The translations under genes and the position numbers were made by a program. The notes below the pieces were generated by a model. The model was not told the DNA's origin. It ran no database searches and saw only the letters and a list, made by a program, of their open reading frames with translations. DNA of 64,000 nucleotides from Luzula sylvatica (lineage: Eukaryota; Streptophyta; Magnoliopsida; Poales; Juncaceae), in assembly GCA_946800325.1 (NCBI GenBank), contig OX326957.1, positions 24,491,554 through 24,555,553 on the forward strand. The letters run 5' to 3'. Shown here piece after piece: positions 33,554 to 46,336 of this stretch (the stretch's first letter is position 1; each line of letters opens with the position of its first letter).

Positions 33554-33555
33554 AT

Positions 33556-33733
33556 CACTTAAAAACTAATCCATGATTTAATTAGCATAATAATAACGCG
33601 AAGAGAGAATAATTGGATATGAAATGTGACTGTATCATCAATAGAATCAAATACGTACACGAAATAAATAAACGAAAAAGTAAATATCTATTAGGTAGTA
33701 ACTAAATAAATGTAGAGAGTAACGACATTAATT
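33556..33733. repeat. Protease 3' flank, copy B version
   Basis: Nearly identical to 50803-50982 beside copy C (aatcatttagcat-like, gagagaataattggat, gtatcatcaatagaatcaaa). It marks one edge of the duplicated segment. Confidence 0.85.
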
Positions 33734-34997
33734 TCATATCTTATCGCACTGTGCCGGTGAGAAAGAAAGGACTTCCTTCGTCAAATCGTAGAGTATATGC
33801 ATGTTTTGTTGCTGGTAATTACCAAATATCGACACACCGCCGAAACCCGACAAAGTATTATTCAAAATGGTCAGACACCAAGCATTCTGCAAGGTTAGCA
33901 TGTAATTCTCTACAGGCAACTCCATATCAGCACCCTCGAAATGAAACTTCATATTAGGCATTTTAGGTGGAGAAGTGTCATTTTGTAACGAGTAACACAT
34001 ATCCAAACCAACACTCGGTCCCTCATAAACTTCTAGTTTCACTATTGACTTAATGCCATCCAACACGGCTTGGTATGCGTCGCTTTTAAGCATTGTAAAT
34101 GTTGTACCTGAGTCGATAATTATCCCACCGGTCCCGTTTGAGTTTAGAGCGAAAGTAGTATTTGTAATAGCCAATTTTTTTTCTTCCGAGGGATATACCG
34201 TGTAGCGAGAGGTAGTAATGTGTGTTTCGAGGAGGGTTTTTAACAAATGGTGTGGACTTAACTTCGCTACCTTCTAGCTTTGCTGATGGACCGAGTAAAA
34301 GTGGGTTTGTGCTGTTAGTGTCTAGGAAAGAAGTGAGACAATAAGAAAACTTGCTGGTTTTCAATTGTGAGACCAATGACCCATTACCCTTACCGAGCCC
34401 GACTATGCCTGACTGACCAGCAAAGTCATCACTTGTTGAATTGCTACACATAAACGTCATGTTAGGCACACTTAATGATTTTGTGCTCGTACCGAAAGTG
34501 AAAGTCTCTTTGTCTAGAACTCCACTCGTCCATCCTTTGCCGTAAGTTTGATTATGCCAGCATAATTCTGTCTGGTTAGCATTACATATGGAAAAGAAAG
34601 TCGATGAATTTGAAGGGTTGTATATAGGTGTTGGTTGAGATACACATTTTTTGCAAGGGCTACATTGAGTCCATATTAGATCACTGCCTGTATCGGCTAC
34701 GGCTGAATAACGGAGAGGAGGTGTACCAATCTCTAGATCCATCGTGTATGCTCCAATTATGTTGTGCATGGTGCTGATTATGCTTGTTGAATTAGAGAAT
34801 AATTCTGTATTGGCATTAAGTCTAGAAAACTTGTGTTTGGTTCGGACCACAGCTCGGTGTAAAAGCTCGTTTTGATTGAATTTAGAGTTTGAATCAACAT
34901 GGCTTAGTTCGACTCGGAAACCATCTTCTATTGATAAAGAAGCTAGAGAATAAGAGAAAAAGGAAAGCAGAAGGATGAGGTTGGTGTAAACTTCCAT
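33734..34997 (-). pseudogene. Nepenthesin-like aspartic protease, copy B (frameshifted)
   Basis: Minus strand, ATG at 34995-34997, same layout as copy C: signal peptide, DTGSDLIWTQC, Cys-rich insertion, flap region YGKGWTSG, second motif IIIDSGTTFT, C-terminal AQCDKI. It lacks three residues (KAD-type loss before GAYT). A run of eight T at 34175-34182, where copy C has cttcttt, carries one extra base and shifts the frame after residues ISLGRKK, so the N-terminal frame stops near 34086 and the C-terminal half (with the second catalytic Asp) is in another frame. Probably non-functional; sequencing slippage in the T run should be kept in mind. Confidence 0.85.
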
Positions 34998-36210
34998 TAT
35001 GATGTAGAAGTATGAGCTCGGTAGATATGCTTCTATTTGAGAGATTATGGGTGTTTATATATAATTAGGAAGTCCAAAGTCAAATTGAAGTAGGTTGTGT
35101 ACGTAAGCTCAGAATGGATCAAATAATCATCGCTCGAGACTTGATCAATTACGTGTGGTTAAGATAGAGAAATTGCCTTCTTAATTAAGCAGGACCCTTC
35201 TGAAAAGTGAAAACAACATATTGAGGACTTTTAGCAATACATTGTGGACATGCTCAATGAAGAACAACTTGGTAAATTATTCTTCAAGATGATTTAAGCA
35301 TCTATCATCAAGGCTGAGATACGTATCGGATACGTCACGTGGCGTATCCGAATATTTTAATATTTATTTTTTTCGGATACGGCGGGGATACGGCAGGATA
35401 CGGCTGGGACGTCCAGGATACGGCTGAGATATTCCATTTATGATGATAGTTCGGACCATTATATATTTTGGGCCATATTATTTTTAAATAAATTATATAG
35501 AATACTTCTAGGATACTTCTAGATTAGTTCTAAAATATTTCTGGAACAAGTTTATGATAGTTTTATAATACTTGTATTGTTTGGTTGATATTATTTATTG
35601 TCAAAATATTATTAATTTATTACTTATTTATTAATTATATATAATATAAATATATTGAACTAATAATTATATATCCGTATCCGTATTCTTGATTTTTTGA
35701 AAATTGTCGTATCGCCGTATCCGTATCGTATCGGATACGCTACCCGTATCCGTATCCGTATCCGTGCAACATAGCATATTCCTTATCTAATTAATATATT
35801 AACTAGAAAAATACCCGGAAATATACACACACTACGATTTGGAAGAGGACGTGCTTTCTTTCACACCGTACCAATGTGATAAGCTTTAGGATGGTTTCCT
35901 GATCTTTGATGATCAAATAAGATGATTACATAGTATTTTGTTAATGTTTAAAAGAAGTTTTTGTCATTTTGGAAGGCACTTGCCTACCTTGTTATGTATT
36001 GCATAAAATAAAGAGCGATTATTTACATATTAATTTTGTTGGTGTTAGAATAAAAAAGAAAGAAAAGACTAAGTAGATCGTAGGATTTTCTCAGTTCTCC
36101 CATTCTCCCATTATGTTGTCTTTTTTGTCTCTCTCTTTGTTCCTAAATTTGTGTTTCGGTACCATAAGGTGGCTTTGTCTGTGATCGTTGTCGCCGTCAA
36201 TATGGATCGC
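34998..36210. repeat. Protease upstream flank, copy B version, with TATA-like box
   Basis: Matches the copy C flank (52255-53557) over its length. A TATA-like tttatatata lies at 35054-35063, 57 bp before the ATG. It includes the GATACG element below. Homology with copy C ends at cgatctttctatcga (about 36210). Confidence 0.85.
35325..35770. mobile_element. GATACG-rich inverted-repeat element in the copy B flank
   Basis: Both ends are made of gatacg/cgtatc hexamers in inverted orientation (35330-35420 and 35672-35763) around an AT-rich core. The left end has GATACGTCACGTGGCGTATC, a near-perfect palindrome with a G-box CACGTG. No ORF. It resembles a non-autonomous DNA element; no target duplication could be fixed. 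Confidence 0.5.
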
Positions 36211-37258
36211 CGATCTTTCTATCGAATTATCTTTACATTTCTTTCATTCCATACGTTCCCCATTAGTGCCGTCCGTAGGCTATCCCATTTTGTTGTTGTG
36301 GTATTACTTTGTTTCGAGGGTTGGTTTTGTTGATGATTATGTCTCATGTCTCAATTAACAATTAACTGAAATTGATATTAATTAAGAATAATTAATTCAT
36401 ATATATTTTGATTATATATTAATTAATTATTAATGATTTTTTTTATTAATTATAATGTTAATTAATGATTAATTGATGATACAACGAGAAATACGAGGAA
36501 CACCATACATAGCCTTAAAAATAAACGATCTGTTGTTTCTAGAAATCGTGAGAAAAGAGCACATGTTAGTGTGTTTGGGCGACCATTCTTAGCTAGGTTA
36601 TCAACCGTGTTTCGTTCATTTTGCATATTTATTCATAGGACAAACCTCATCCTAAATGATGCTCGTGTTTTCCATATTACATATTGTCACTTTTTTTTTT
36701 TTTAATTTCCGGATTAGCTAGAAATTGACATATGTTGTTTTCGTCCAGAAAAGTCTGCATTTTGTCTTCGTATTGATGCATAGATGGAGACGGTCTTTGT
36801 TAGATCATTTATTAGGCTAGGAAAAAATCTCGCTGCTGATATTTTGATGTGGTTGAGCAATATATTATAATACATATATTTTTCTTTGTGCCTCTTCTTA
36901 TTTATTATTTATTTTCTCAATAATAAGAGGAAAACATAGCCAAAGAACATTACTATACGTAGATAAAATAAAGAGCCCATTTACCGTGCCCCTCAAATTC
37001 TCCCCAACATTCTCGATATCACGAATTAGCGATTAATTACCATGGTGATTAGTAAAAAGATATTTCATTAACAGTTAATTAATATATAATTAAAGTACGT
37101 ATGTATTAACGATTAATAATCAATATTAATTAATTATTAATGAAGTGTACTTTTGTTAATCATCGGGGGATTAATCACTAATTCTTGATATAGATGATGT
37201 TGGGGAAAATTTGAGGGGAATAGTAGAATTGTCCTAAAATAAAACAAAAAAGTTAAAC
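36211..37258. other. AT-rich DNA, no gene
   Basis: Sequence with many attaatta segments and a short ORF (36151-36333) that lies in the duplicated flank and has no domain. I see no mobile-element ends. Confidence 0.45.
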
Positions 37259-37346
37259 ATATGGATCAAATAATCATCGCTCGAGACTAGATCAATTACA
37301 TGTGGTTAAGATAGAGAAATTGCCTTCTTAATTAAGCAGGACCCTG
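37259..37346. repeat. Extra fragment of the protease upstream flank
   Basis: atggatcaaataatcatcgc through gcaggaccc repeats part of the flank at 35112-35192. It ends abruptly where tgttatggtatgg begins. Confidence 0.8.
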
Positions 37347-37527
37347 TTATGGTATGGAGATTTTTGGAAATCCTAGGATTAGAAAATTGAAAAAATGAAA
37401 CATTGGGGAGATATGAAAGTTCTCCATATATTCTTATTGCCATGATTTAATGGTAATTAAGGTAATGATTATTTTCTTGTATTGAGTAGGAGTTTAACTA
37501 TAAATAGAGGGCCAGACTAGAGTTTTA
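37347..37527 (+). mobile_element. Possible LTR fragment of another copia family
   Basis: Begins TGTTATGGTATGGAG directly after the truncated flank fragment, and has a TATA-like aactataaatagagg near 37497. It is cut at 37527 by an E-type LTR. Only one end is visible, so this is tentative. Confidence 0.3.
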
Positions 37528-38417
37528 TGTTGGGTATCGGCGTCACTACCGAGCCCCGTGCAGCGGATTGTGAGGCCCGGTCCGACCCGATCCCGAGGAC
37601 CACGTCGACGACTCGATCGTACAAATCCTAAACTACGTGCAACTACCTATGAATATAACTCTTATATACATAGAAACATACCGCGTGAAATTGATCACGG
37701 AGACGGGTTGTTCACTTAGTTACTGCTAGCTTGCTTGCTTCGACTCCGGCGACACGCACGTCCCACGTCCGCGCAATTCGACACCTTTCTTGAAGCTCAT
37801 TTTGTCGTATACAACCGGAATTTGTCAGGTTCGTCTTCGACCTTGCTCAACCTTGATCACCACAGAGAATCTCAGTTGAGATTCCTCTACTCGTATCCAC
37901 CTCGATCCAAACGTCTTTCGGTTGTGACAAATTCCCCTAAAATTTGTCACAAGCTTGCTCAAATTCCTTAATATCCAATGGAGTTCTCTTTCAACTTGTC
38001 CAACAAGTTTATCTCTTCTCAGATCGCCCCAGAGAGAAAAAGGAATTGCACAGATCTTATAATCAAAGCCTCCATTAATAGGACATTAATGAGTATCAAA
38101 ACTGCTAATCCAGAATTTGGATCACAGTGCGTCGTGACGCACGTGTCACGAGTACTAGGTCTAGCCGTTACAATTGTGCTCCGTCATGATGGATAGAACT
38201 GTGCGTCATGACGCACCACCGTCATGACGCACTGCATGGTGCGTCACGACGATGTACTCACATATTGGCCTGCACATAAATACATTTGATGTGCGTCATG
38301 ACGGACCATATGGTGCGTCATGACGGAATATGTAATTTCTGTCAGATTTGCATAATCTTATTATGCATCCAATCGTTCCGACGAACGTGTACGTTCATCT
38401 ACCCTCATGTGTACAAT
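37528..38417 (-). mobile_element. E-type LTR (copy F), minus strand
   Basis: On the minus strand it ends ...CCCAACA at 37528 after a GC-rich end (gagccccgtgcagcgg on the plus strand). It has gcgtcgtgacgcacgtgtca and several tgcgtcatgacgga palindromes (38125-38330). Its start (first ~37 bp) is missing; it runs into a copia leader at 38418. The plus-strand ORFs inside are not genes. Confidence 0.75.
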
Positions 38418-38509
38418 CATGCAAACGTGCGTAACTTTTACACACGTGCGTATAACACTTATACGACTATGATTCGACCCTCGAATCGATGATGTTTGCT
38501 CTGAAACCA
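38418..38509 (-). other. Copia leader start and mutated primer site (copy F)
   Basis: Minus strand TGGTTTCAGAGC (38498-38509), one change from TGGTATCAGAGC, followed by the same short leader as in element D. It joins the E-type LTR at the same point as in D. Confidence 0.75.
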
Positions 38510-38510
38510 C

Positions 38511-38976
38511 AGAAGGGAATCGATCCGACCCCGGGCCCGCACAGCGGATATGAAGGCCCGGTCCAGTTTCCAAAACCCAAGATCTCGCCTCGACTTCGAG
38601 GGTACGATGCATAGAAGGATAGACGATTACCGGTGTGAAATTGATCACACACGAAGGGCTGATCGCTCACGTCCTTCTCTTCTCCGGTATCACGTTGGTG
38701 ACTAGCCCGTGCGTCCCATACCACACGTCTCCCACCGTCTTGACACATTTCCGGTTGTCTTCGTGCGTCTCACATCCACACACTTCCACAATCTTTTACT
38801 CGTTTACTTCTTCGGTTTGATCACAAACGAAGAGTTACAAAGTGCGAACTCCTCTACTCGTATCCACCGTGAGTCATAGCACCTCGATCGCGGATGCACC
38901 TGCCTAGACGATGCATCGGCGAACTTGCTTGATCCGATTGAATTCTCTAATAGAGAAAAACATTTTTTTCTCCCTT

Positions 38977-39028
<52 letters not shown>

Positions 39029-39672
39029 ACTCACTGGTGTTCACACTTATTCAACAATTGAACAAGTGTGTCTCTAATTTCTGGACTGAATTAGATTCAT
39101 GACTCACACCTTAGAGGAGAGAGAAACATCCTATATATATTATATAGGATAAAGATGGGCCAAAATGTATGTATAACTATTATACATATTTTCAAACATA
39201 AAACTGCATGCACCTTTTCAATATTCTGTTGAAACGAAATTGTTAAATCATTCCAACCGACTTCAAACCTTCACGAAAGTTGTAGATAATCTTATTATCT
39301 TTCCAACCCAATTTGGCCCAGACCAATTGGATATCGGATGCGAAATTTATGACGGTTTTACTAACTGTATGTCAAACTGTCGCATCCTTTCGGTATTCCA
39401 TTAAAACGAAAATGATAAATCGTTCAAATGAGATATATTTCTGCATGAAAGTTCTCGATAATCTTATTATATAACCAACCCAATTTGAACCATTCAAATT
39501 GGAATCGTTATCTGAAAGTTATACCAGTTTTACTAAAACTACTTAAACTAAATTTTCTGATTTTCTTAATAAAACCGTTTCATATCAATTTAACTATGCA
39601 TATCCAATATACATATGTGCTTCTAATATACATAATTTATGCCCACGAATGCATGAGTTCGTTTGTTCTTAT
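38511..39672 (-). mobile_element. LTR of copy F (solo-LTR subfamily), minus strand
   Basis: Reverse complement of the subfamily seen as solo LTR 13752-14913 and element D LTR. It includes a (TC)n run (38981-39024), gcacctgcctagacgatgca, and several dyad blocks (39200-39480). The first ~40 bp of the LTR are missing at 39672, where LINE-like sequence starts. Confidence 0.8.
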
Positions 39673-39795
39673 ACTGGACCTAACCAACCACCTAGAACAG
39701 AACGAACGACCCGAATGCATTGTACAAGGCCTATTCATTCCATTCGCTATATGGCAGGAGCGTTGTAATAGAATATTTCGAGACGAATGCTAGAC
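39673..39795 (+). pseudogene. LINE C-terminal fragment
   Basis: Ends with a reading FAIWQERCNRIFRDEC, like the segment after the zf-RVT region of plant LINE ORF2 (compare IWSKRNARIFHKKRR at about 50355). It is too short to place further. A run of 14 C follows at 39795-39808. Confidence 0.45.
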
Positions 39796-39809
39796 CCCCC
39801 CCCCCCCCT

Positions 39810-40548
39810 TGATGATTCATCGTGTTATAATAGAAGAAATAAAGATATGGATGAGGGCACCAAGAAATAGTCTGCATGATCACCTCCCAGTGAGACAAAG
39901 AACTAACATTATGTTCTTTTTCAATATCAACTAGAGAGAAGTTGGTTACATAATATCCAAACAAGAGGTCTATTTGTAAAAACACGGGAAGAAAGCCCAC
40001 ACAACAACAACCCGGCAAAATCGTACATAATCAAACTTTGCAAATCGAAAAAAAAGTGTGGCCGAATAGGCAAAACATAACATTGGAAATCCGGACATAC
40101 TACTCTCAAATTGCAAAGAGGCAATTGCATACATTGACCGAATGGAAGAAACAAAAAAATTAAACGCACAAGAAGTAAAATTAAGAATTGAAATTAAAAT
40201 ACAAGCCCAAGACGAGCAAAAATGTCAACAAAGGAGTTCGGCAAAGTGGATAAAATATGGAGATAAAAACAACTCATATTTCCATGCTTTGACAACTTCA
40301 CGGAGAAACCGAAATTATATACCAAGTTTACAACACAATGACATCTTGGTCATACAACCGGCAATGATCCTAGATTTATTCTACTCACACTTCAAAACCA
40401 CCTTGGGCGCTCCCTCTCAACAATCAAATTATAACTTACAAAGCCTAATGGGGACAACAAACTTGTACAAACTTACTAGCCTCCTTAGCCGACCTTTTCG
40501 AAGTGGATGAAATTTGAACATGAGAAAATCAACGGGGCTGGATGGCCT
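39810..40548 (+). pseudogene. LINE ORF2, part before and into RT
   Basis: The ORF 40142-40510 reads EETKKLNAQEVKLRIEIK ... SAKWIKYGDKNNSYFHALTT, the helical linker between endonuclease and RT in plant L1-type ORF2 proteins. The frame breaks near 40510 and continues with KSTGLDGL, the start of RT. Element 3 is inserted here (TSD ggcct at 40544-40548), and the sequence resumes at 48510. Confidence 0.85.
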
Positions 40549-41086
40549 TGAAGGAAATACAGTTTCAGGATCAACCGTAAAAGTGTACACAAGGATAAAC
40601 GAATGTAAGCGTACATTCGTGGTCATATCTTTCAGTAGGAAAATCCAATTTGAATGGTTCAAATTGGGTTAGATAGATAATAAGATTATCTACAACCTTC
40701 ATGTAGAAATATATTTCATATGAACGAAGTATCAGTGTCGTTTCTATGAAATACCGAAAGGGTGCAACAGTATGACATACAGTTAGTAAATCAGTCATAA
40801 CTTTTGCATACGAACTCCAATTGGGCCAGGCCAAATTGGGTCGTGTAGATAATAAGATTATCTACAACTTTCGTGTTGGTTGATTTTCTGTCAGAGAAAT
40901 TTACCAACGTGACCGGAGAAAGAAAGAAGAGCGATCAACCCTTCGTGCGTGATCAATTTCACGCTGGTAATCGTCTATCCTACTTTGCATCGTACCCTCG
41001 AAGTCATGGCGTGATCTTGGATTTAGGGAACCGGACCGGGTCTTCATATCCGCTGCGCTGGCCCGGGGTCGGGTGAATTCCCATCA
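40549..41086 (+). mobile_element. 5' LTR of element 3 (internal deletion)
   Basis: 538 bp against 999 bp for the 3' LTR. The sequence jumps from gagaaatttaccaa to cgtgaccggag near 40905, losing the TATA box and the gcacctgcctagacgatgca block. Without its promoter it is unlikely to transcribe the element. Confidence 0.9.
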
Positions 41087-41087
41087 G

Positions 41088-41099
41088 TGGTATCAGAGC
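41088..41099 (+). other. Primer binding site of element 3
   Basis: Perfect TGGTATCAGAGC one base after the LTR. Confidence 0.92.
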
Positions 41100-41339
41100 G
41101 ATCGCCATCGATTCGAGGGTCGAATCATAGTCGTATATTCGATATACGCACGGGTTATCAAAGTTCGTACCCGTTTGCATGATGATAGATATAGAGATTC
41201 CAATTTCGTTAAAAATCACAAGTAGAATTCACTAGAGATCAATCAAAAGTTGATTGAGAGTATCTAGGAATTATTGTGAAAAGGTTTCATGATTTATCGT
41301 TTCAGAAACGAGCGAAAACGGAAGAAACGGCAAAATCTA

Positions 41340-42120
41340 CAGAAAATTAGAATACGAAACAGTGAGTAAAACTAAGATAATTTTCCGTGGGAAACTCCAA
41401 ATTGGCGTAGTTAGATAATGAGATTATCTATGACTTTTATACAGAAAGTTTGTTCATTTGAACGAATTATCAGTATCGTTTTTATGGAATACTGAAAGGG
41501 TGCGACTGTTTGACATACAGATACTAAAACGTCCGTATATGTCGCATCGAAACTCCAATTGAGTCCAATCCAATTGGGTTAGTTAGATAATAAGATTATA
41601 TAGAACTTTCGTTCACGTTCAAAGTCAGTTGGAACAATTTAATATTTTCGTTTCAACAGAATACTGAAAAGGTGTCTGTAGTTTTCTGGTTGAAAAGGTG
41701 TCTATTAGATATACTTACCTTTTCGTTTGTCCGTATTTTACTAAAACTGGTATAAATTTCAGTAGGAAACTCCGATTTGAATGGTTAAAATTGGGTTAGT
41801 TAGATAATGAGATTATCTAGAACTTTCATGTTGTAATATATTTCATTTGAGCGAAGTATCAGTGTCGTTCTAATGAAATACCCAAAGGGTGCGACAGTTT
41901 GACATATATTCAGTAAAACTGCCATAACTTTCGGGTCCGAACTCCAATTGGGATGGGACAAATTGGGTTGGAAAGATAATAAGATTATCTACAACTTTCG
42001 TGTTAGTTGATTTTCTTTCAAAGGAATTTACCATTTTCGTTCTGACAGATTACTGAAAGGGTGTATGCAGTTTTCTGTTTGAAAAGGTGTATATGAGATA
42101 TACATACCTTTAGGCCTATC
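41340..42120 (+). repeat. Tandem dyad blocks in the leader of element 3
   Basis: Blocks of about 150-200 bp repeat gtaaaac..cataacttt, ccaattgggttg and the dyad TAGATAATNAGATTATCTA (41412-41430, about 41583, 41801-41819, about 41970). The same block is present in the LTRs of element 2, the solo LTR and F. Here it stands where elements 1 and 2 have palindrome arrays. Confidence 0.75.
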
Positions 42121-42854
42121 TTTATCTCTAATCAATTAATTCTATCATACTAGCATATTAGATAATTAATTATTTAGAATAATTAGTCTCCCTAAATAAA
42201 TCATATGCATTTTGAAAATCTTGTGATAGTGATATAATATGATTATGTCACGAAATTCAACATGCATTGACATGATCCCTCATAATATTTAAGTCATGGA
42301 AATACCTTCCATATTCACAACCACTATGATCGGTACTACGTCTCACATGAGTTAAGGCCAAAACCGACATGGGTTATTGTAGTCATCGACGGGGTGGTAA
42401 GCGTTAAATAGGGACTGATAAGGGTTAAGGCCAAAGCCGACTTGTTAGTAGTTTATTGGAACGATACGTTGAGTATGGTTGTGACTTAACCGTTCAAGCC
42501 AGTAAGGGTTAAGGCCAAATCCGACTTGATTGGAAGTTCGGGCCATAGATAGGATGCACACACGGAACTGGGATTGTATATGATACGATCCATCACCGAA
42601 ATCCTATAAAGGTTCAAGAGTCGCATTGGATGCGATTGGATATAATCCTACCTAAATAGCGAGATCTCACTCGTCTGCCAAAGCAACTTGTGGGAAGATC
42701 GTGATATATGGATCTTGGGTGTTATTGACTTGGAGTCCCGTATCGGTATGAGGGTTACCGATTCGATAAAATAACACTGTCATATATTCATCATGTAAGC
42801 ATATAGATTAAGTACGCACGGTTAGGAGTTAATCTTCATCATTCGTTTAGAATT
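42121..42854 (+). other. Conserved leader of element 3
   Basis: Same noncoding leader as elements 1, 2 and D, with a phrase gttaaggccaaa(a/g)ccgac repeated three times. No gene. Confidence 0.65.
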
Positions 42855-45800
42855 ATGTTTTCTAGCAACACCAAATATATCGATGAGATCGATATGATAG
42901 ATAGCTTTTGGGCCAGAATTGCCATGATTAACCTTGATGGTCAAAGAATGGTTCTTAGACTTAAAGGGACGTGTTGGACACAAATATGGCAGATTCAGGG
43001 CTCGAGGCTTTGGCTTTAGAGAAAGCCGGGTTCGATAAACTTTAAGAAGGAATCGAACGATATTACGTGCCTTGTGGTGGCATGTATAGACGCATATTCT
43101 CAAAATTGTTTTGAGAATTCGGGTGTATATGAAAGTAAAACACAACGCTCATGAAATAGTTTCAAGAGCTAGAGCGCGTTGAATGATTCAATGCGGCTCA
43201 TAGAGTAGGTTAATTTCGAGATGCCTTATGGGTCTTGGATTAACACTCGTGTGTTGATGGTACGAAATTTGATCTTCGTGACCGAATATCATATGTATTC
43301 GATAGATAAGTCGATCCCGAAATTGCATGAGATGTGATTTAAATTTGAATTGGAGATGCTCGGAGCATCCGAGGAATCCAATGCATATAGATGCGTGGAT
43401 GTCCTTGTAATTCAAAGGCGGGATCGAAAGAAATAAATGTGTAAGGGTATTTTGGGAAAATGTTTTCCAAAACAGAAAGTTCAGACAAGGAGTTGTTCAA
43501 ACTAATGACTCAAAGAATGGTGAAATTCGAGGAGGATTAAACCAAGAGGTTGATTGCTTCTTTTGGCATTGCCGTCTTAGCCATATAAACGAGATTCGCG
43601 TATCTAGATTCCATATGATGGATTGCTAGAATCATTCAAAATAGATTCGATTGATTAATGCGATACTTATTTATTAGGCAAGATGGCAAAGGGCATCATT
43701 CTCCAAAGGTTGGAGAAAGATCCAACGAATTATTGGAACTTACATTCACATGTAGATGATCCGATAAGTTCCGAGGCAAGAGGAGGCTATCGGTATTTTG
43801 TTACGTTTATGGACGGTTAAAGTAGATATGAAAATATATATTTAATGCGTACCGAAACGGAGATTTTTGAAAGGTTCATAGAGTTTCAAAACGAAATACG
43901 AAATCAACTAAGCAAGAAAATCAAAGCTTTTCGATAGGATCGAGAAGGCGAGTATTTGAGCTAAACCTTTCGATAGGATCGAAGAGGCGATATTTGAGTT
44001 ATGAATATTGATGATCATTTATGATTGTGGAATCGTTTCACGATTGCCTTTATTCGGAACATTGAGATGTGTCCAAAAAGAGGAAATGAACGCATGTCGG
44101 ACATGGTTCAATAAATGATAAGTCAATAGGCCCAAAAATATTTTGGGGACACGCCCTTGAGACAGCGGCACTAATGAATGGTTGCATATAAGATATGGAC
44201 CATAAACCTTCAAATCGGTACAAAAGACGCCATATGAGATATGGATCGGAATGGTTCCGAAGTGGTCATTTGTATAGATTTGAGGATGTGGGTATATTTC
44301 GAAATTTGTTTCGGTTAAACTCAATCCCAAATCTGAAAATTGTTCGTTCATCCTTAAGGAAACTAAAGGGTATTAATTCTAACGTCCCGACGAAAATGAG
44401 ATTTTCGTGGCTCGAAGAGATGCCTTCTTGGAGGAGGACTAGATGCGCACAAGTTTGGAACTTGGTGCCATTTATCTCTATGCGGGCTAGTGGGAGTAGA
44501 ATAAATCTCGAAAGAGTTCGAGATCTGAAAATGAACATTGTACCGATGAAAGTTGACATGGCTTCATCAAGAGTTGATGAACGCAAGTCGAACACACAAA
44601 GAAATTTTTCGTAGATCAAGTAGGCTATATCATAAGCCGGTAAATACGAATTTATCGTGGCTAATGATGATAGATCAAAATCATATGATGATTCGATATC
44701 CTACAAGGATGCTATGAAAAGTTGATTCCACATGACATGGTGTCATGAAATCTAAGATTCGATCCATGTAAATTATCAAGTTCAGAACTTGATTTCATTA
44801 CTTTCTGGGTTACACCCGTGAAATGTCAGTGGGTTTTTGAAGATGAAGAACCTACATGGATAGGAATACACATATATGTAAAGCGAGGCTTTTTGCGAAG
44901 AGTTTCATGCAATTCATAGTCGGACTATGAAGAAACGTTTTCGCATGTTGCCATGCTTTTCCATTCTCGAAATTCTGCTTGCCATAATCGCATATTATGA
45001 CTATATGATGTGGCAAGATGGATGTTGAAACCGAATTTCTTAACATAAATTTTATTAAAGGACGTGTACTTGACACAACCTTACGGTTTTGTCGATTCAT
45101 AAGAATCGGAATAGGATATGCATGCTTTAACGATCCATATGATGGATTAAAGAATGCTTCTCGGAATTGGAATATTCGTTTTGACGAAGTTATAAAAAGT
45201 TATAACATTGTCGGAACGAATGGAAACTTTGTGTACACATGAAGGTTAGTGGGAGCCACATTATATTTCTTGTAACGACAAAGGATTTAGGCGAGACCGC
45301 TTATGAAATAATCGTGAAGATCTATAGGATAGGTCTAAGAAGTTCCTCGTTCTATGTTATAGCACATATATCGACATATTGTTGAAAATGGTTTTCAACA
45401 TATTACTCCTTGGCGGAGTTAAAACGAAATGTCGAATGACAGAAATTTTCAACGGCTCGATGTGAGACATCAAGCAGCGCGAAAAGTCATAATATGATGC
45501 CTTACATTTGATGTTAGGATCTATTATAGCTGTCATGATATGTATGTGGCTATACGTCGTACACATAAATCGTCTAATTTACCGTCAATAAAATTCATGG
45601 GAATCACATGAGTTTGAATGTAATTCGATTACATGAGACTAACTCTTGTGAATGTATAATGGTTATACATTTATATACATAATGGTTATGTATATTTAAA
45701 CCCATCGGGATTTGTATTGATAGCGGTGAAGTTTATCCTTGCATACTTTGCGAAAGAATTCAGGATTTTATTTTATCTATAATGGTGTGGAGGACGTGTT

Positions 45801-46336
45801 GGTTATAAAGAGTTATAATAATAACAGTTTCCAAATATTAAGCACGTCCAAATATGTACCACGACTTTCGATCACAAAGTGTGTACATGTTTTGCTTAAA
45901 TGAAAACATGGTTATGTGGAAAGGTTTCACAAGATCAATAGTTTATGATTCTATTTACGGAGGCGAGTATATTGCGGTTATTAATCGCAAAAGGAAGTGG
46001 TATAGATCAAGGATACATGGCCAAACTCTAGTAGTCACGAGTTATCGGATTTATGGTTGTTTATTGCGTGAAACACAATAGTACGAGCCCAAAAAAAAAA
46101 AAAAAATGCCGAGGTTACAATCACTTCTAGCCAATACTCAGAAAATTTCATTTGATCCATGAAATTTTGTGAAAAGATGTGATCGTAGGTATTGGAAATG
46201 TTCCAATCCTGATGATGATTAACACTAGCGGGAACGTGCAGACCCGTTTACAAAACCGCTCTCTCTAGTCGTGCGTGACTGACATACGATGACTATGGGT
46301 ATGGAGATACCTAGAGGAGGAAGAAGAGAGTATAGT
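42855..46336 (+). pseudogene. Decayed gag-pol of element 3
   Basis: From ATG at 42855 to the gagatacctagaggagg end of pol, the order gag, integrase (catattgccgtcttagcc-like HCRLSH), RT (gatgttgaaaccgaattt), RNase H (cgactttcgatcacaaag) matches element 2, but stops and indels occur throughout. The zinc knuckle, YVDD box and integrase triad cannot be read. Short ORFs (44195-44614, 45018-45242, 45854-46081) are fragments. No functional protein is possible. Confidence 0.88.

Noticed and set aside
39795..39808. Run of 14 C as a biological signal
   Set aside because: A homopolymer at a junction between LINE fragments may be an insertion scar or sequencing artefact; nothing else supports a function.
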